Shown: piece after piece, positions 25,679 through 34,566 of the stretch
Layout: the number at the start of each line of letters is the position of its first letter
Position numbering within the stretch: the stretch's first letter is position 1
NCBI GenBank assembly: GCA_029262695.1
Contig: JAJCYV010000026.1
Coordinates: 56,381-120,380, forward strand
Reading direction: 5' to 3'
DNA: 64,000 nucleotides
Origin: Chloroflexota bacterium
GTDB lineage: Bacteria > Chloroflexota > Dehalococcoidia > SM23-28-2 > RBG-16-64-32
Translations under genes and position numbers: made by a program
The notes under the pieces: generated by a model
The model's input: only the letters and a program-made list of their open reading frames with translations
Told to the model about the DNA's origin: nothing
The model's database searches: none

Positions 25679-27070
25679 TTAGACTTTCATGTTCTTCCAC
25701 TTCCCGCGCCGGAAGCGGAAGAACATGATCGTCGCGCGAACGCTAATGTCGCTGATCGCAGCCAGCCAGGCACCCGGCACGCCCAGCCCGAAGGTGATCG
25801 CCAGGAGGTATGCAGGGATGAGGCGCACGATCCACGTACAGCCGGCCATGATGTAGAGCACGGCGCGGGTATCGCCGGCGCCACGCAGGCTGCCCGACAG
25901 TGAGAGGCTGACGGCGAGTCCAGGCATGGCGAAAGCGAAGATGAACATCAGCTTGCGACCGATATCGACAACCTCGTCGGCACCCTCGCCGCCGACGAAG
26001 ATCGAGGTGATCTGGCCACCGAGAGTCATGAGGATGACGGCGACCGCCCCCATGAAGACGAGTGAGTAGCGCATCGTCATGTAGGAGGCCTTCTCGGCGA
26101 GGTCCGGGCGCTGAGCGCCCAACGATTGGCCAACGATCGCCGACGTCGCGATGCTGAGCGCGAAGCCGATGTTGAAGGTAAGCGTCTGCATCGCCAGCGT
26201 GACGCCGTGAGCGGCCAGCGCCGTCGTGCCGAGCGAGGCGATGATGCGCGTGTAGATCATGAAGGCGACGTTGAACTGCGCCTGCTCCAGGCCCGCGGGG
26301 ACGCCGACGTTGAGGATGCGCCGGGCATCGGCACCGTTGAAAGCGCCTTGCCGGAAGGGAATCCAGCTGAGAGAGCGCTGGCCGGACATCAGCACACCGG
26401 CGACGAGGAAAGCGCCGACGATGCCGGCGATCGTGAAGCCGAGCCCGGAACCGAGCACATCCAGCTTCGGGAACGGACCGGGGCCGTTGATCAGGGCGTA
26501 GGCAAAGAAGCCGTTGACGACGTTGATGACCAGGCCTACGACCATCGGCGATCTCGTATCGCCGGCGCCCTGCTGAGCGGCGTTGCCGGCGAAGACGAAC
26601 GAGAAGAACGGCAGGCCGAAGGCGAGGCCCCTCAGGTACTCGGTGCCTTCACTCTGCGCCTTGGGTTCGGCGCCGAGCACACCGAGTATCCAGCCGCCGA
26701 ACAACAGCATCGCCACCATCATGAGCACGCCCCAGGCGACGGCCAGCACGAGTATCGTCTGCATGACCTTCGAGGCATCGCGGGATTCGCCGGCGCCGAC
26801 GAGGCGGGCGATGACGGCCGTGGCGCCAACGCCTACGGCCATCATGCCGCTCAAGGAGAACCAGAGCAGAAGGCCACCCAGACGAACGCCGGCGAGCGCG
26901 TCTTCGCCCAGGTGGCCAACGAGCGCGGTGTCTACGAGCTGGACCATGGCGAAGCTGCCCTGCTGGACAATGACCGGCCAAGCCAATCGGATGATCGAAC
27001 CGCGGAGGTCCTTCTCGTCGATTAGCCCGGGTGCAGCGTTGCCTGGGGCGTCGGAAGGTTTGTCAGACAT
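25679..27070 (-). CDS. MATE family efflux transporter
   Basis: 463-residue inner-membrane antiporter with about twelve hydrophobic helices in two homologous halves. The first half begins RLAWPVIVQQGSF; repeats of Gly-rich helices (MAVGVGATAVIARLVGAG and AGDTRSP/AGDTRAV after helices 5 and 11) are typical MATE features. Export of cationic compounds by Na+ or H+ exchange is the family function; substrate unknown. First gene of a minus-strand group with the glutaredoxin-like gene and cysS. Confidence 0.9.
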   Translation of the reverse strand: MSDKPSDAPGNAAPGLIDEKDLRGSIIRLAWPVIVQQGSFAMVQLVDTALVGHLGEDALAGVRLGGLLLWFSLSGMMAVGVGATAVIARLVGAGESRDASKVMQTILVLAVAWGVLMMVAMLLFGGWILGVLGAEPKAQSEGTEYLRGLAFGLPFFSFVFAGNAAQQGAGDTRSPMVVGLVINVVNGFFAYALINGPGPFPKLDVLGSGLGFTIAGIVGAFLVAGVLMSGQRSLSWIPFRQGAFNGADARRILNVGVPAGLEQAQFNVAFMIYTRIIASLGTTALAAHGVTLAMQTLTFNIGFALSIATSAIVGQSLGAQRPDLAEKASYMTMRYSLVFMGAVAVILMTLGGQITSIFVGGEGADEVVDIGRKLMFIFAFAMPGLAVSLSLSGSLRGAGDTRAVLYIMAGCTWIVRLIPAYLLAITFGLGVPGAWLAAISDISVRATIMFFRFRRGKWKNMKV

Positions 27071-27210
27071 GGGCCTGGGGGAGCCGAGGGCTCGAAATCT
27101 CAGGTTAGGGCATGGCAGTGTTAGCTGGAACCCGCCGCCTGACGCCTAAATGTGACGCAACTCACGCCCGCCCGGCGCGTCTGTAGTAATGAGGTCAATC
27201 AGACCGGAGG

Positions 27211-28056
27211 ATGACTGTGCGCCTAGTGAAATCGTCAGATGAGATCGCCGCGATCCAATCGCTGTACACGCGCGCCCACTTCCTTGGTGTGCGCCAGGTG
27301 GCCGTGTACTTCGAATCGACGGCGGAGGCGATGCGGGAGATCCTGCCGCCGCCCCTTGAGCCGACGCCCGATCCAACGGGTGTGGTCCGGTTCGCCGAGA
27401 TCGGCAACTCGAACTGTATGGGCAGCTTCAACGGGGGCGGTGTCTACCTCCGCGCGCGCTATCAGGACATCACGGGGTATTACTGCGTCGCCGCGCCGCG
27501 CTCGACGGCCGATGCGGCGACAGTGGGACGCGAGATCTTCGGCGAGCCGACGAAGCTGGCAAGAGTTGTCTTCGACACGACGAACGAGCACGTCTGGGCC
27601 CACGCCGAAAGGCACGAGGTCCGCTACCTGAGTGTCCGTGGCCGCTTCGACGAGGAGGCTGAGACGGGCCGCGACGATTTCTCCAGCTTCCATTTCAAGT
27701 TCCTGCCCCGCAGCGACGGCGCCGGCTTCGACTGCCCGCCGCGTCTCCTGCACGTGACTTCGACGCTCAACGCGACCGCCGCCAAGCGCGGCCGCGGCGA
27801 GCTGGTCTTCCGCGAGTCCGCGCACGACCCGCTGGCCGACATTCCGGTGCGCCAGGTGGTGAAGGCGGTCTACAGCGAGGGGCAATCGTATGCGACCGGG
27901 CACGTCCTCTGTGAGGTCGATCCGGAGGCGTTCCTGCCCTACTCCTTCGCTCGGAACGACGCTCTCGATCTGCTTGCCGAGAACAGCGTCCTCCACGGGC
28001 AGGCGTCACGGACGACGCGGGACGGCCGTGGCCAGTGGCGCAAAATCAGCGACTGA
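27211..28056 (+). CDS. Acetoacetate decarboxylase family protein
   Basis: 281 residues from ATG 27211, or 279 from GTG 27217. GGAGG ends right before the ATG but is six bases from the GTG, so the GTG is the better start. The family motif GREIFGEPTKLARV near residue 111 contains the lysine position used for Schiff-base chemistry in acetoacetate decarboxylase. Family members also act as aldolases, so the reaction is uncertain. It is followed by an FAD enzyme in the same direction, which has its own promoter. Confidence 0.78.
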   Translation: MTVRLVKSSDEIAAIQSLYTRAHFLGVRQVAVYFESTAEAMREILPPPLEPTPDPTGVVRFAEIGNSNCMGSFNGGGVYLRARYQDITGYYCVAAPRSTADAATVGREIFGEPTKLARVVFDTTNEHVWAHAERHEVRYLSVRGRFDEEAETGRDDFSSFHFKFLPRSDGAGFDCPPRLLHVTSTLNATAAKRGRGELVFRESAHDPLADIPVRQVVKAVYSEGQSYATGHVLCEVDPEAFLPYSFARNDALDLLAENSVLHGQASRTTRDGRGQWRKISD

Positions 28057-28070
28057 CGCATCGCCGGCGC

Positions 28071-28098
28071 TTGCCCTCCCGCTCCGCTCGTGTATCCT
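28071..28098 (+). promoter_or_regulatory. Promoter of the FAD-dependent oxidoreductase gene
   Basis: TTGCCC, 16 bases, TATCCT; the -10 ends nine bases before GTG 28108. No Shine-Dalgarno follows, so a leaderless transcript is likely. Confidence 0.6.
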
Positions 28099-28107
28099 CG
28101 TGCCGGA

Positions 28108-29376
28108 GTGTCAGCTGATCCCGACTTCGTAACCCTGCCCGAATCGCGCCTGCCGGTGGTCGCGCGGCCTGACGTGCTGGTCGTCGGCGGCGGCTCTGCC
28201 GGCGTGTCGGCGGCCGCGGCGGCAGCACGGGCGGGCGCCGATACGACGCTCATCGAGCGCTTTAGCTACACGGGCGGCCTGGCGACGGGCGGCATGATCG
28301 TCCTTCTGCTGACGCTGGACGACGGCGCGGGCAGGCAGGCGGTGGCCGGTCTCTGCCAGGAGATGGTCGACCGCATGGAGCGACGCGGCGGCGTCTGGTA
28401 TCCGCCGCAAGAGCAGTGGAACGACCCGGACCCGGCGCTGGTCGAACACTGCCGGCGCTGGGGGCTCGTCTGGGGCAGCGGACCGCACCGCGTCCGCTAC
28501 TCGGTGGCGTTCGACCCCAACGCCTTCATCTTCGCCGCCGACGAGATGCTGCGGGAGGCCGGCGTGCACGTGCTCTACCAGACGTGGGCGGCCGAGCCGC
28601 TGCTGGAGGACGGGCGGATCGCGGCGGTGGTGGTGCAGAACAAGTCCGGCAGGCAGGCCATCGTGCCGCGCGTGGTGATCGACACGACCGGCGACGGCGA
28701 CATGTTCGCGGCGGCCGGTGAGCCGTACGAGGCGGAGCGCGTGCACCCGTGGCTCTGGTTCGAGATGGGCGGCGTGCGCGACATGGAGAAGGCGTTCGCG
28801 GCAGGCGGTCTGTTCTTCCGGACGACGGGCCGCGACCGGGCGCTCGTGCCCTGGGGCGGCGAGGCGCGCGTGCGCGAGAAGATCGACGCGACGGACGCGG
28901 CAGAGGTTTCGGCGGCGCTGGCCGAATGCCGGCGGATGGTGGAGGAGGAGGCTTCGCGGTTGTGCGGGAGCGTTCCGGGCTTTGAAGACGCCTATATATC
29001 GCTGATGGCGGACCAGCTGGGGATCACGGAATCGCGGCGGCTGCAGGGGCGCTACGTGATGGGGCGGGACGACATGGACCGCCGCTTCGATGACACGATC
29101 GCGCGCACGGGCCACTGGACGAAGTACGACTGCGTGTACAACGTCCCGTACGGCTCGCTGCTGACGCGGGGAACGGCGAACCTGCTTGCGGCCGGGCGCT
29201 GCATCTCGGTCGATCACCGTGTGCACCATGCGACGAAGGAGATACCAGCGTGCATGGCGACGGGACAGGCGGCGGGGATCGCCGCGGCGCTGGCGGCGGA
29301 GGGGCGTGACGCGGCGGCGGTGGACGTGGCGGCGCTGCAGAAGCGGCTACGGGACGCCGGCGCGATCCTGGAGTGA
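28108..29376 (+). CDS. FAD-dependent oxidoreductase (FAD_oxidored family)
   Basis: About 422 residues. The dinucleotide-binding motif VLVVGGGSAGVSAAAAAARAG lies near residue 27 (quoted in part), followed by the family block ERFSYTGGLATGG near 60 and the C-terminal FAD motif GRCISVDHRVHHATKEIP near 355-380 with TGQAAGIAAALA. GTG 28108 is preferred to the track's GTG 28090 because the TATCCT box overlaps the earlier codons. Substrate not identifiable. Confidence 0.85.
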   Translation: MSADPDFVTLPESRLPVVARPDVLVVGGGSAGVSAAAAAARAGADTTLIERFSYTGGLATGGMIVLLLTLDDGAGRQAVAGLCQEMVDRMERRGGVWYPPQEQWNDPDPALVEHCRRWGLVWGSGPHRVRYSVAFDPNAFIFAADEMLREAGVHVLYQTWAAEPLLEDGRIAAVVVQNKSGRQAIVPRVVIDTTGDGDMFAAAGEPYEAERVHPWLWFEMGGVRDMEKAFAAGGLFFRTTGRDRALVPWGGEARVREKIDATDAAEVSAALAECRRMVEEEASRLCGSVPGFEDAYISLMADQLGITESRRLQGRYVMGRDDMDRRFDDTIARTGHWTKYDCVYNVPYGSLLTRGTANLLAAGRCISVDHRVHHATKEIPACMATGQAAGIAAALAAEGRDAAAVDVAALQKRLRDAGAILE

Positions 29377-29401
29377 GCTGAGCGGGGTCGGGGCGCCGGG
29401 C

Positions 29402-29815
29402 CTAGTCGGCGATGCGCTCGTCGGCTTCGCGGAGGCGCCGGACGAGCACCGGCAGCATGCCGACGGCGATCTCCGGGTGGTTCTTCATCTCGGCGGTGAA
29501 GTCCCAGCGGGTCATCGCCAGGCACTCGCTGTCCTCAACCGCACGGACGGTGGCGGAGCGCGGGAAGCCCTCAAAGAGCGCCATCTCGCCGAAGAAGTCG
29601 CCGGGGCCGTAGGTGGCGAGCGTCTGACCGTGGCGCTCGGCCTCAAGCTTGCCGCTGGAGACGACGAAGAAGCCGGCGGCCTGGTCGTTTTCCTCGATCA
29701 CTGCGTCGCCTGACTTGATGGTGCGCGGGACCATCAGCTTGGCGAGCCGCGACAGGTCGCCGCGACCGAGTTCAGAGAAGATCGGAACGCTCTTTAGCAG
29801 GTCCTCGCGGCCCAT
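29402..29815 (-). CDS. Cyclic nucleotide-binding (CRP-like) domain protein without a DNA-binding domain
   Basis: 137-residue single cNMP-binding domain. The phosphate-binding cassette FGEMALFEGFPRSATVRA near residue 79 retains the Gly-Glu and Arg that grip cAMP or cGMP in the family. No helix-turn-helix or enzyme domain is attached, so it probably acts through a partner or is a bare sensor. It ends 25 bases from the convergent FAD enzyme. Confidence 0.85.
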   Translation of the reverse strand: MGREDLLKSVPIFSELGRGDLSRLAKLMVPRTIKSGDAVIEENDQAAGFFVVSSGKLEAERHGQTLATYGPGDFFGEMALFEGFPRSATVRAVEDSECLAMTRWDFTAEMKNHPEIAVGMLPVLVRRLREADERIAD

Positions 29816-29911
29816 ATGACTGTCCTCCGCCTGGTGAATCCGTTGTGAGTGCGCCCACTGTAAGCAGTTTGCGCGAGGCGCGTCAACAGGCGGCGTGTAC
29901 CGTAGCGGGGC

Positions 29912-30352
29912 TCACTCACCGCCAGCGGGCGTCCGGGGGAGGACGACTGTCGCCTCGCCGGGCGTGGCGATGCCCTCGCGCTCGTTCTCGGCCCAGACTT
30001 CGAGGAAGACGAGCGCGTCCGCCTCCTCCTTGCCGGTGACCTTTCCGCGGCAGACCATCGTGTCCCCTGGCCGGTACTGGCGGCGCATCTCGAAGGCGAG
30101 GTGCTTGAGGAAGCCGGCGTCGCCCATCCAGTCCGTGATCAGGCGGACGAGGGCGGCCTGGACGAAGCCGGTGTTCATGAAGACGTCCTCGTGGCCGGCC
30201 TTGCGCGCGAAGGCGGGATCGAAGTGCACGGGGTACCAGTCCTGCGCGCCGCTGGCCTGGAGGAAAAGCCGCTTTACGTTTATGTCGAGTGAGATCTCCG
30301 GCAGTTCGTCGCCGGCGGCCACTGTGTCCCAGTGAACTTGCTCGCGGTTCAT
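29912..30352 (-). CDS. MaoC-like acyl dehydratase
   Basis: 146-residue hotdog-fold protein. The hydratase-type block QDWYPVHFDPAFAR near residue 36 contains the Asp/His pair expected for R-specific enoyl-CoA hydratases, followed by YRPGDTMVCRGKV near 92. It lies downstream of another hotdog dehydratase gene on the same strand; the two may form a heterodimer, as MaoC-type half-domains often do (inference). Confidence 0.85.
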   Translation of the reverse strand: MNREQVHWDTVAAGDELPEISLDINVKRLFLQASGAQDWYPVHFDPAFARKAGHEDVFMNTGFVQAALVRLITDWMGDAGFLKHLAFEMRRQYRPGDTMVCRGKVTGKEEADALVFLEVWAENEREGIATPGEATVVLPRTPAGGE

Positions 30353-30427
30353 GCGCGGTGTCCAAGGTCACCAGCGAAGCGGACGTGGGCGCGGCGAGCA
30401 GCGCCCCTACCGGCGGCCTGTTCCCTG

Positions 30428-30928
30428 TCACCTGGCACCTGTCACCTCCTCGGGCGTGCGGTGGGTGAGGAGCGTGTTGCGGACGACGCAGACCTGATCG
30501 TCGCGCTGGTTGGTGATGATCGCCTCGGCGACGATCCAGACGGCCTCAGGGTCGATCGTGATGCCCTTCTGGTAGACGTCGGCGATGCGGCGGACGACGG
30601 AGAGATGATCGCCGACCTTGATGCGGGCCGACCACTCCACTTCCTGGCTCATGTTGACGATGCGCTTGCCGGGCGTCGGCACGACGGGGAAGAGCGGCTC
30701 GAAGACGGCGGGCCAGGGGCCGAGGCTGGCGAAGTAGTGCGCGAGCCAGCCGGACGGCGGGCAATGCGCCCCGCCTTCGCGGTCAGGATCGATGAAGAGC
30801 GGGTTGTTGTCCTCCACCATGTGGCAGTGGCGCCGGATGGGGTCGTGCTCGACGGGGTAGCGGCCGCGGGCCTTCTTCGTCTCGAAGCCGATGTACTTGC
30901 GGCGCACCTCTTCGATGTCGTAGGCCAT
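30428..30928 (-). CDS. FAS1-like/MaoC N-terminal hotdog dehydratase
   Basis: 166-residue hotdog protein of the FAS1-like dehydratase type: a KYIGFETKKARGRYPVE start, HCHMVEDNNPLFID near residue 34, and a conserved VEWSARIKVGDHL block near 100. Such proteins often pair with a separate MaoC domain, here about 75 bases downstream. An alpha/beta hydrolase gene lies three bases upstream, suggesting one operon for acyl-CoA chemistry. Confidence 0.8.
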   Translation of the reverse strand: MAYDIEEVRRKYIGFETKKARGRYPVEHDPIRRHCHMVEDNNPLFIDPDREGGAHCPPSGWLAHYFASLGPWPAVFEPLFPVVPTPGKRIVNMSQEVEWSARIKVGDHLSVVRRIADVYQKGITIDPEAVWIVAEAIITNQRDDQVCVVRNTLLTHRTPEEVTGAR

Positions 30929-30931
30929 CGC

Positions 30932-31729
30932 TCAGACGGGCGCGGCGGCGTGGACGCGATCGAGGAAGCCGGCGAGGGCGCGGTTGAAGTCGGCCGGCTG
31001 CTCCAGTGTCGGGCTGTGCCCTGAGCGGGCGATCCACAGCAGCTCGCTGTCCGGGATCGCTCCGTGCAGGTCGCGCGACGGCTGGGCGAACGGCTCGTCG
31101 TTTTCGCCGCAGACGATGAGCGCCGGAACGGTGAGGGAGGCGAGACGGTGGAGCAGCGGCTCGCGGTCGCGCATCGCCAGGCTGCCGCCGATGTAGGCGT
31201 CGACGGACGTCATCACGAACTGCTCGCGCCAGAGCTGGAGGTCGTCCGGGTTGGCGGCGCGCGGGTCGTCCTTCGCGCGCAGCTCGAACGTCGCCTCGAT
31301 GCCTTCGTCGCGAGCGGTCTGTCGCAGCTTCTCGCCCCACTGCTCGAAGCCGGTGAGTGGCGCCCCGGAAGTGTCGACGAGGGCCAGCCCGCGCACGAGC
31401 TGCGGGTTGTCGAGGATGACGTGCTGCGCGATCATGCCGCCCATCGAGTGACCGACGAGATAGCACTCCTCGATGCCGATCTCGCGGATGGCGGCGCAGG
31501 CGACGGCAGCCATGTTGGGCAGCGCGTAGAAGCCGGTGTCGGCCGGCTTGTCGGACTGGCCGTGACCGGGGTGGTCGATGGAGACGCAGCGGAAGCGGTC
31601 GCGGAGCGAGGGGACGGTGAGAGCCCAGCTGCGGGTGTTGCCGGTGAAGCCGTGAAGGAAGACGATCGGGAACCCCTCTCCGACGTCTCGGTAGTGGATC
31701 TTCAGGCCGTTCGCGGTCACTTCCGGCAT
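30932..31729 (-). CDS. Alpha/beta hydrolase
   Basis: 265-residue alpha/beta hydrolase. Oxyanion segment FLHGFTGNTRSW near residue 24, nucleophile elbow VGHSMGGMIAQ near 93 (Ser95), acid in CGENDEPFAQ near 208, and catalytic His in SGHSPTLEQP near 242. First gene of a minus-strand operon with the two hotdog dehydratases. Substrate unknown. Confidence 0.88.
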   Translation of the reverse strand: MPEVTANGLKIHYRDVGEGFPIVFLHGFTGNTRSWALTVPSLRDRFRCVSIDHPGHGQSDKPADTGFYALPNMAAVACAAIREIGIEECYLVGHSMGGMIAQHVILDNPQLVRGLALVDTSGAPLTGFEQWGEKLRQTARDEGIEATFELRAKDDPRAANPDDLQLWREQFVMTSVDAYIGGSLAMRDREPLLHRLASLTVPALIVCGENDEPFAQPSRDLHGAIPDSELLWIARSGHSPTLEQPADFNRALAGFLDRVHAAAPV

Positions 31730-31775
31730 CTCAGCACCTCCTGGCGGGCGAGTATATCACCGGGGGAAGGTGAAG

Positions 31776-31781
31776 TATCCT
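31776..31781 (+). promoter_or_regulatory. -10 box (TATCCT) eight bases before a start codon
   Basis: TATCCT precedes ATG 31790 by eight bases with no Shine-Dalgarno between; one of a recurring set in this window. Confidence 0.5.
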
Positions 31782-31789
31782 CAGATGGC

Positions 31790-32023
31790 ATGAAGATCAC
31801 GGTGGAGCTGCGAGGATACCTGGACCAGTACGCGCCCAGTGAGGATGCTACCTTCCCTTACGAGATGGCGGCCGGCGCGACCGTTCGCGACGTGCTGGAG
31901 CGGCTGCAGATCACGGACGAGCTGGCAGCGGCGGTGATCGTCGGCGGTGAGGCGACGGACACCGGGCGGGCGCTGGCTGAGGGCGACCGGCTGACGCTGA
32001 TACCGCCGCTGGCCGGCGGCTGA
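31790..32023 (+). CDS. ThiS/MoaD-family sulfur carrier-like protein
   Basis: 77-residue ubiquitin-like protein ending in the Gly-Gly (PPLAGG) that is adenylated and thiocarboxylated in this family. The GATVRDVLERLQI block near residue 29 and the GDRLTLIPPLAGG end are typical. It might supply sulfur for molybdopterin, thiamin or tRNA modification; no partner enzyme is nearby. It is too short for the ORF track to separate from the shadow frame. Confidence 0.8.
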   Translation: MKITVELRGYLDQYAPSEDATFPYEMAAGATVRDVLERLQITDELAAAVIVGGEATDTGRALAEGDRLTLIPPLAGG

Positions 32024-32047
32024 CCGAGCCGCCGCGCCAACTACCGG

Positions 32048-32096
32048 TTGACGCCCGCTGCACGTTTCGGCATGATGCAGATGCAACCACTTGCAT
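32048..32096 (+). promoter_or_regulatory. Promoter and putative operator of the Fur-family gene
   Basis: TTGACG (32048), 17 bases, CATGAT (32071) forms the promoter. Immediately downstream, covering the likely transcript start, is the inverted repeat ATGCAA-CCAC-TTGCAT (32081-32096). Its position suggests autorepression by the Fur-family protein encoded next; the sequence is not the classical Fur box. Confidence 0.6.
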
Positions 32097-32113
32097 TTGC
32101 ACCGGAGGGCACT

Positions 32114-32542
32114 ATGGCCTGCGAAAACGAGACCGCCGTGGTATTGAGGGAAGCGGGACAGAAGGTCACTCCGCAGCGCGTTCACATCCTCTGCGCGATC
32201 CGCCATTCCGGCGTACACATCACCGCCTCGCAGCTCATCGAAGAGCTGCGGACGTCTCACCCGTTCGTCGACGCCTCGACGGTCTACCGGACGCTGGCAT
32301 CGGCCGCCGACCTGGGGCTCGTATACGAGACGGACATGGGCTCGGGCGAGAGCGAGTTCGAGTGGGTGGGCAAGGACCGGCACCACCACCTGATCTGCCG
32401 TACGTGTGGCGACGTGACGTCGCTCGACAACAGTTACCTTGACGGGGTGGCGACGCTGCTCTACGAGGAGGCCGGCTTCCAGGCAGACCTCGGCCACTTC
32501 GCGATCTTCGGCGTCTGCAAGAGCTGCCAGGCGAAAGCCTAG
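32114..32542 (+). CDS. Fur family transcriptional regulator
   Basis: 142-residue metal-dependent repressor. Winged helix (about 10-80: LREAGQKVTPQRVHIL and VDASTVYRTL) followed by the dimerisation domain with metal-binding KDRHHHLICRTCGDV near residue 95 and the second Cys pair CKSC near the C-terminus, so a structural zinc site is present. ATG 32114 is chosen over the track start, which overlaps promoter and operator. It is nine bases upstream of a nickel/cobalt-type transporter, which makes nickel (Nur) or zinc the likely cue. Confidence 0.88.
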   Translation: MACENETAVVLREAGQKVTPQRVHILCAIRHSGVHITASQLIEELRTSHPFVDASTVYRTLASAADLGLVYETDMGSGESEFEWVGKDRHHHLICRTCGDVTSLDNSYLDGVATLLYEEAGFQADLGHFAIFGVCKSCQAKA

Positions 32543-32551
32543 GCGCGAAGG

Positions 32552-33589
32552 ATGGTCCCCGCAGAAGCACTGCCAGTCCTGACGTTCGTCGGCTCAGCGG
32601 GCGTGATCAGCGCGGCGCTGGCGCTCGGTCTGCGCCACGGCATCGACTGGGACCACATCGCGGCGATTACGGACATCACGAGCACGACGGCAGAGCTGCC
32701 CGACGCGGAGAAGTGGCTGACGGGCGAGCCTGGCGTCATGCTGACGGACGAGTCCCATCACGGTATCGGCCACAGCCACGAGGGCGCGGCAACGGCCGTG
32801 ATCTCCGAGACGGCCGTTGCCTCCGGCCACGACCCTGCACACGTCCACGCTGAGGCAGCCGTGCAGGCGAGCGGCGGCAGCGGCAACGGCCAGCCGGGGG
32901 CGATGACGGGATTCGTCAGCAAGCAGCGGACGGCGCTGCTCCTGGGAAGCCTCTATGCGCTTGGCCACGGCAGCGTTGTGTTCGCGCTGGGCGTGCTGGC
33001 GATCGTCGCGCGCGGGTTCCTGCCCGACTGGATCGACCCGGTGATGGAGCGAGTGGTGGGGGTGACGCTGATACTGCTGGCGCTCTACCTCTTCTACGCG
33101 ATCTTCCGCTTCTTCCGGTCCGGCGAGGAGATGCGCCTGCGGAGCCGCTGGATGCTGATCTTCTCGGGCATTCGCAACGCCTACGAAGGCGTTCGCGCCC
33201 GCGTGTTCGGCAAGCCGAGAGAGCACGTGCACGCCGAGCAGCAGTACGGCGCGAGGACGGCGCTGGGGATCGGCGCGATCCACGGCATCGGGGCGGAGAC
33301 CGGGACGCAGGTGCTGGTGATCACGACGGCTGTCGGCGCATCGAGCCAGGTCGGCGGTGTGATCGCGCTGCTGGCGTTCATCGCGGGCCTGCTGATCTCG
33401 AACACGGCGATCACTGTGCTGAGCACGGTGACGGTCGTCTCGAGCGCGCGGCGGCAGTGGATCTACGTCGCGGCAGGCGGTATCGCGGCGGTGCTGAGCC
33501 TCGTGGTGGGCGTACTGTTCCTCGCCCAGGCGGGCGATCTGCTGCCGGACCTGGACCGCTTCGTCAGCTGGATCGGCGGCCCGGAGTAG
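32552..33589 (+). CDS. NiCoT-type high-affinity metal transporter
   Basis: 345-residue membrane protein. RHGIDWDHIAAITDIT near residue 28 corresponds to the HX4DH metal motif of nickel/cobalt transporters, and a second His motif YALGHGSVVFALG lies near 136. Between them is a His-rich hydrophilic loop (HHGIGHSHE, HDPAHVHAE) that could gather metal. About seven hydrophobic helices. It directly follows the Fur-family gene, which presumably controls it. Confidence 0.85.
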   Translation: MVPAEALPVLTFVGSAGVISAALALGLRHGIDWDHIAAITDITSTTAELPDAEKWLTGEPGVMLTDESHHGIGHSHEGAATAVISETAVASGHDPAHVHAEAAVQASGGSGNGQPGAMTGFVSKQRTALLLGSLYALGHGSVVFALGVLAIVARGFLPDWIDPVMERVVGVTLILLALYLFYAIFRFFRSGEEMRLRSRWMLIFSGIRNAYEGVRARVFGKPREHVHAEQQYGARTALGIGAIHGIGAETGTQVLVITTAVGASSQVGGVIALLAFIAGLLISNTAITVLSTVTVVSSARRQWIYVAAGGIAAVLSLVVGVLFLAQAGDLLPDLDRFVSWIGGPE

Positions 33590-33610
33590 TGGGCTCGCTC
33601 CGGTGCGCGC

Positions 33611-33616
33611 TATAAT
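33611..33616 (+). promoter_or_regulatory. Consensus -10 box (TATAAT) upstream of the SDR gene
   Basis: TATAAT lies about 110 bases before ATG 33724, predicting a leader of about 100 bases that includes CAGGCCCTGCACGGGCC-type inverted repeats. No clear -35. Confidence 0.5.
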
Positions 33617-33723
33617 CGGGGCGATCTTCAGCGGAGACGCTCCGATGCGCCAGAGCTAGACGGCATTTCAGACACGACACGCCAGGCCCTGCACGGGCCA
33701 ATGCCAGCATTGGAGTTACCGCA

Positions 33724-34566
33724 ATGATCGAATCACGCCTTAAAGGCCGCACTGCTATCGTCACCGGCGCACAGCACGGCGTCGGCGCCGCCACCGCAAT
33801 CGCTCTCGCCAGAGAGGGCGTCCGCGTCGTCGTTACGTTCAAGCGCCAGTGGCTCGACGGCCCACCCCCGCATGAATGGCCGGATGCGTATGTCGACGCT
33901 CAGAAGCGGGACGCCGAAGAAGTGATGTCAGCGATCCGTGATGAAGATGGGGACGCAGCCGAGGTTGAGGTCGACCTCGCCGAGGAGGACGCGGCGACGA
34001 CGCTGTTCGACCTCGCCGAGGAGCGATTCGGGCAGGTCGACATCCTCATCAACAACGCGGCCCATTGCCGCAGTGACAGCCTGCGAGACGACAGCCGCGT
34101 CATCCCAGCAGGGCCGAGGACGACGGGCTTCACGCCGGAGACGTTCGACCCTCACTTCGCGGTGAATGCGCGCGCTGTTGCGCTGCTGATGAGCGAATTC
34201 GCCCGCCGCCACGCCGCGCGGGGCCTCGACTGGGGGCGCATCGTCAGCATCAGCACCGAAGGAGCCCGCTGCTTCCCCGGCGAGATCTCCTACGGCGCCA
34301 GCAAGGCGGCGATGGAGGCGCTTACGCGCTCGGCGGCGGTCGAACTCGGGCCTCAGGGCGTCACGGCGAACGTCCTGTCGCTGGGCGCGGTGCAGACCGG
34401 GTGGATCACTCCGGAGCTGGATGCAACGATCAGCCGGCGGACGCCGCTCGGACGAGTCGGGATGCCGGAGGACATTGCGGACGTCATCGTCTTTCTTGCG
34501 TCGCACCAGGCGCGCTGGGTGACCGGCCAGACGATCTTCGTCGGCGGGGGCAGCACGCTGTTCTAA
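33724..34566 (+). CDS. Short-chain dehydrogenase/reductase
   Basis: 280-residue SDR. Cofactor motif TGAQHGVGAAT near residue 15, NNAAH near 108, catalytic Ser in SISTEGA near 178 and YGASKAA near 190. It has a longer segment between beta-3 and alpha-4 than FabG. Its stop overlaps that of the convergent Rieske gene by four bases (CTAA). Substrate unknown. Confidence 0.88.
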   Translation: MIESRLKGRTAIVTGAQHGVGAATAIALAREGVRVVVTFKRQWLDGPPPHEWPDAYVDAQKRDAEEVMSAIRDEDGDAAEVEVDLAEEDAATTLFDLAEERFGQVDILINNAAHCRSDSLRDDSRVIPAGPRTTGFTPETFDPHFAVNARAVALLMSEFARRHAARGLDWGRIVSISTEGARCFPGEISYGASKAAMEALTRSAAVELGPQGVTANVLSLGAVQTGWITPELDATISRRTPLGRVGMPEDIADVIVFLASHQARWVTGQTIFVGGGSTLF

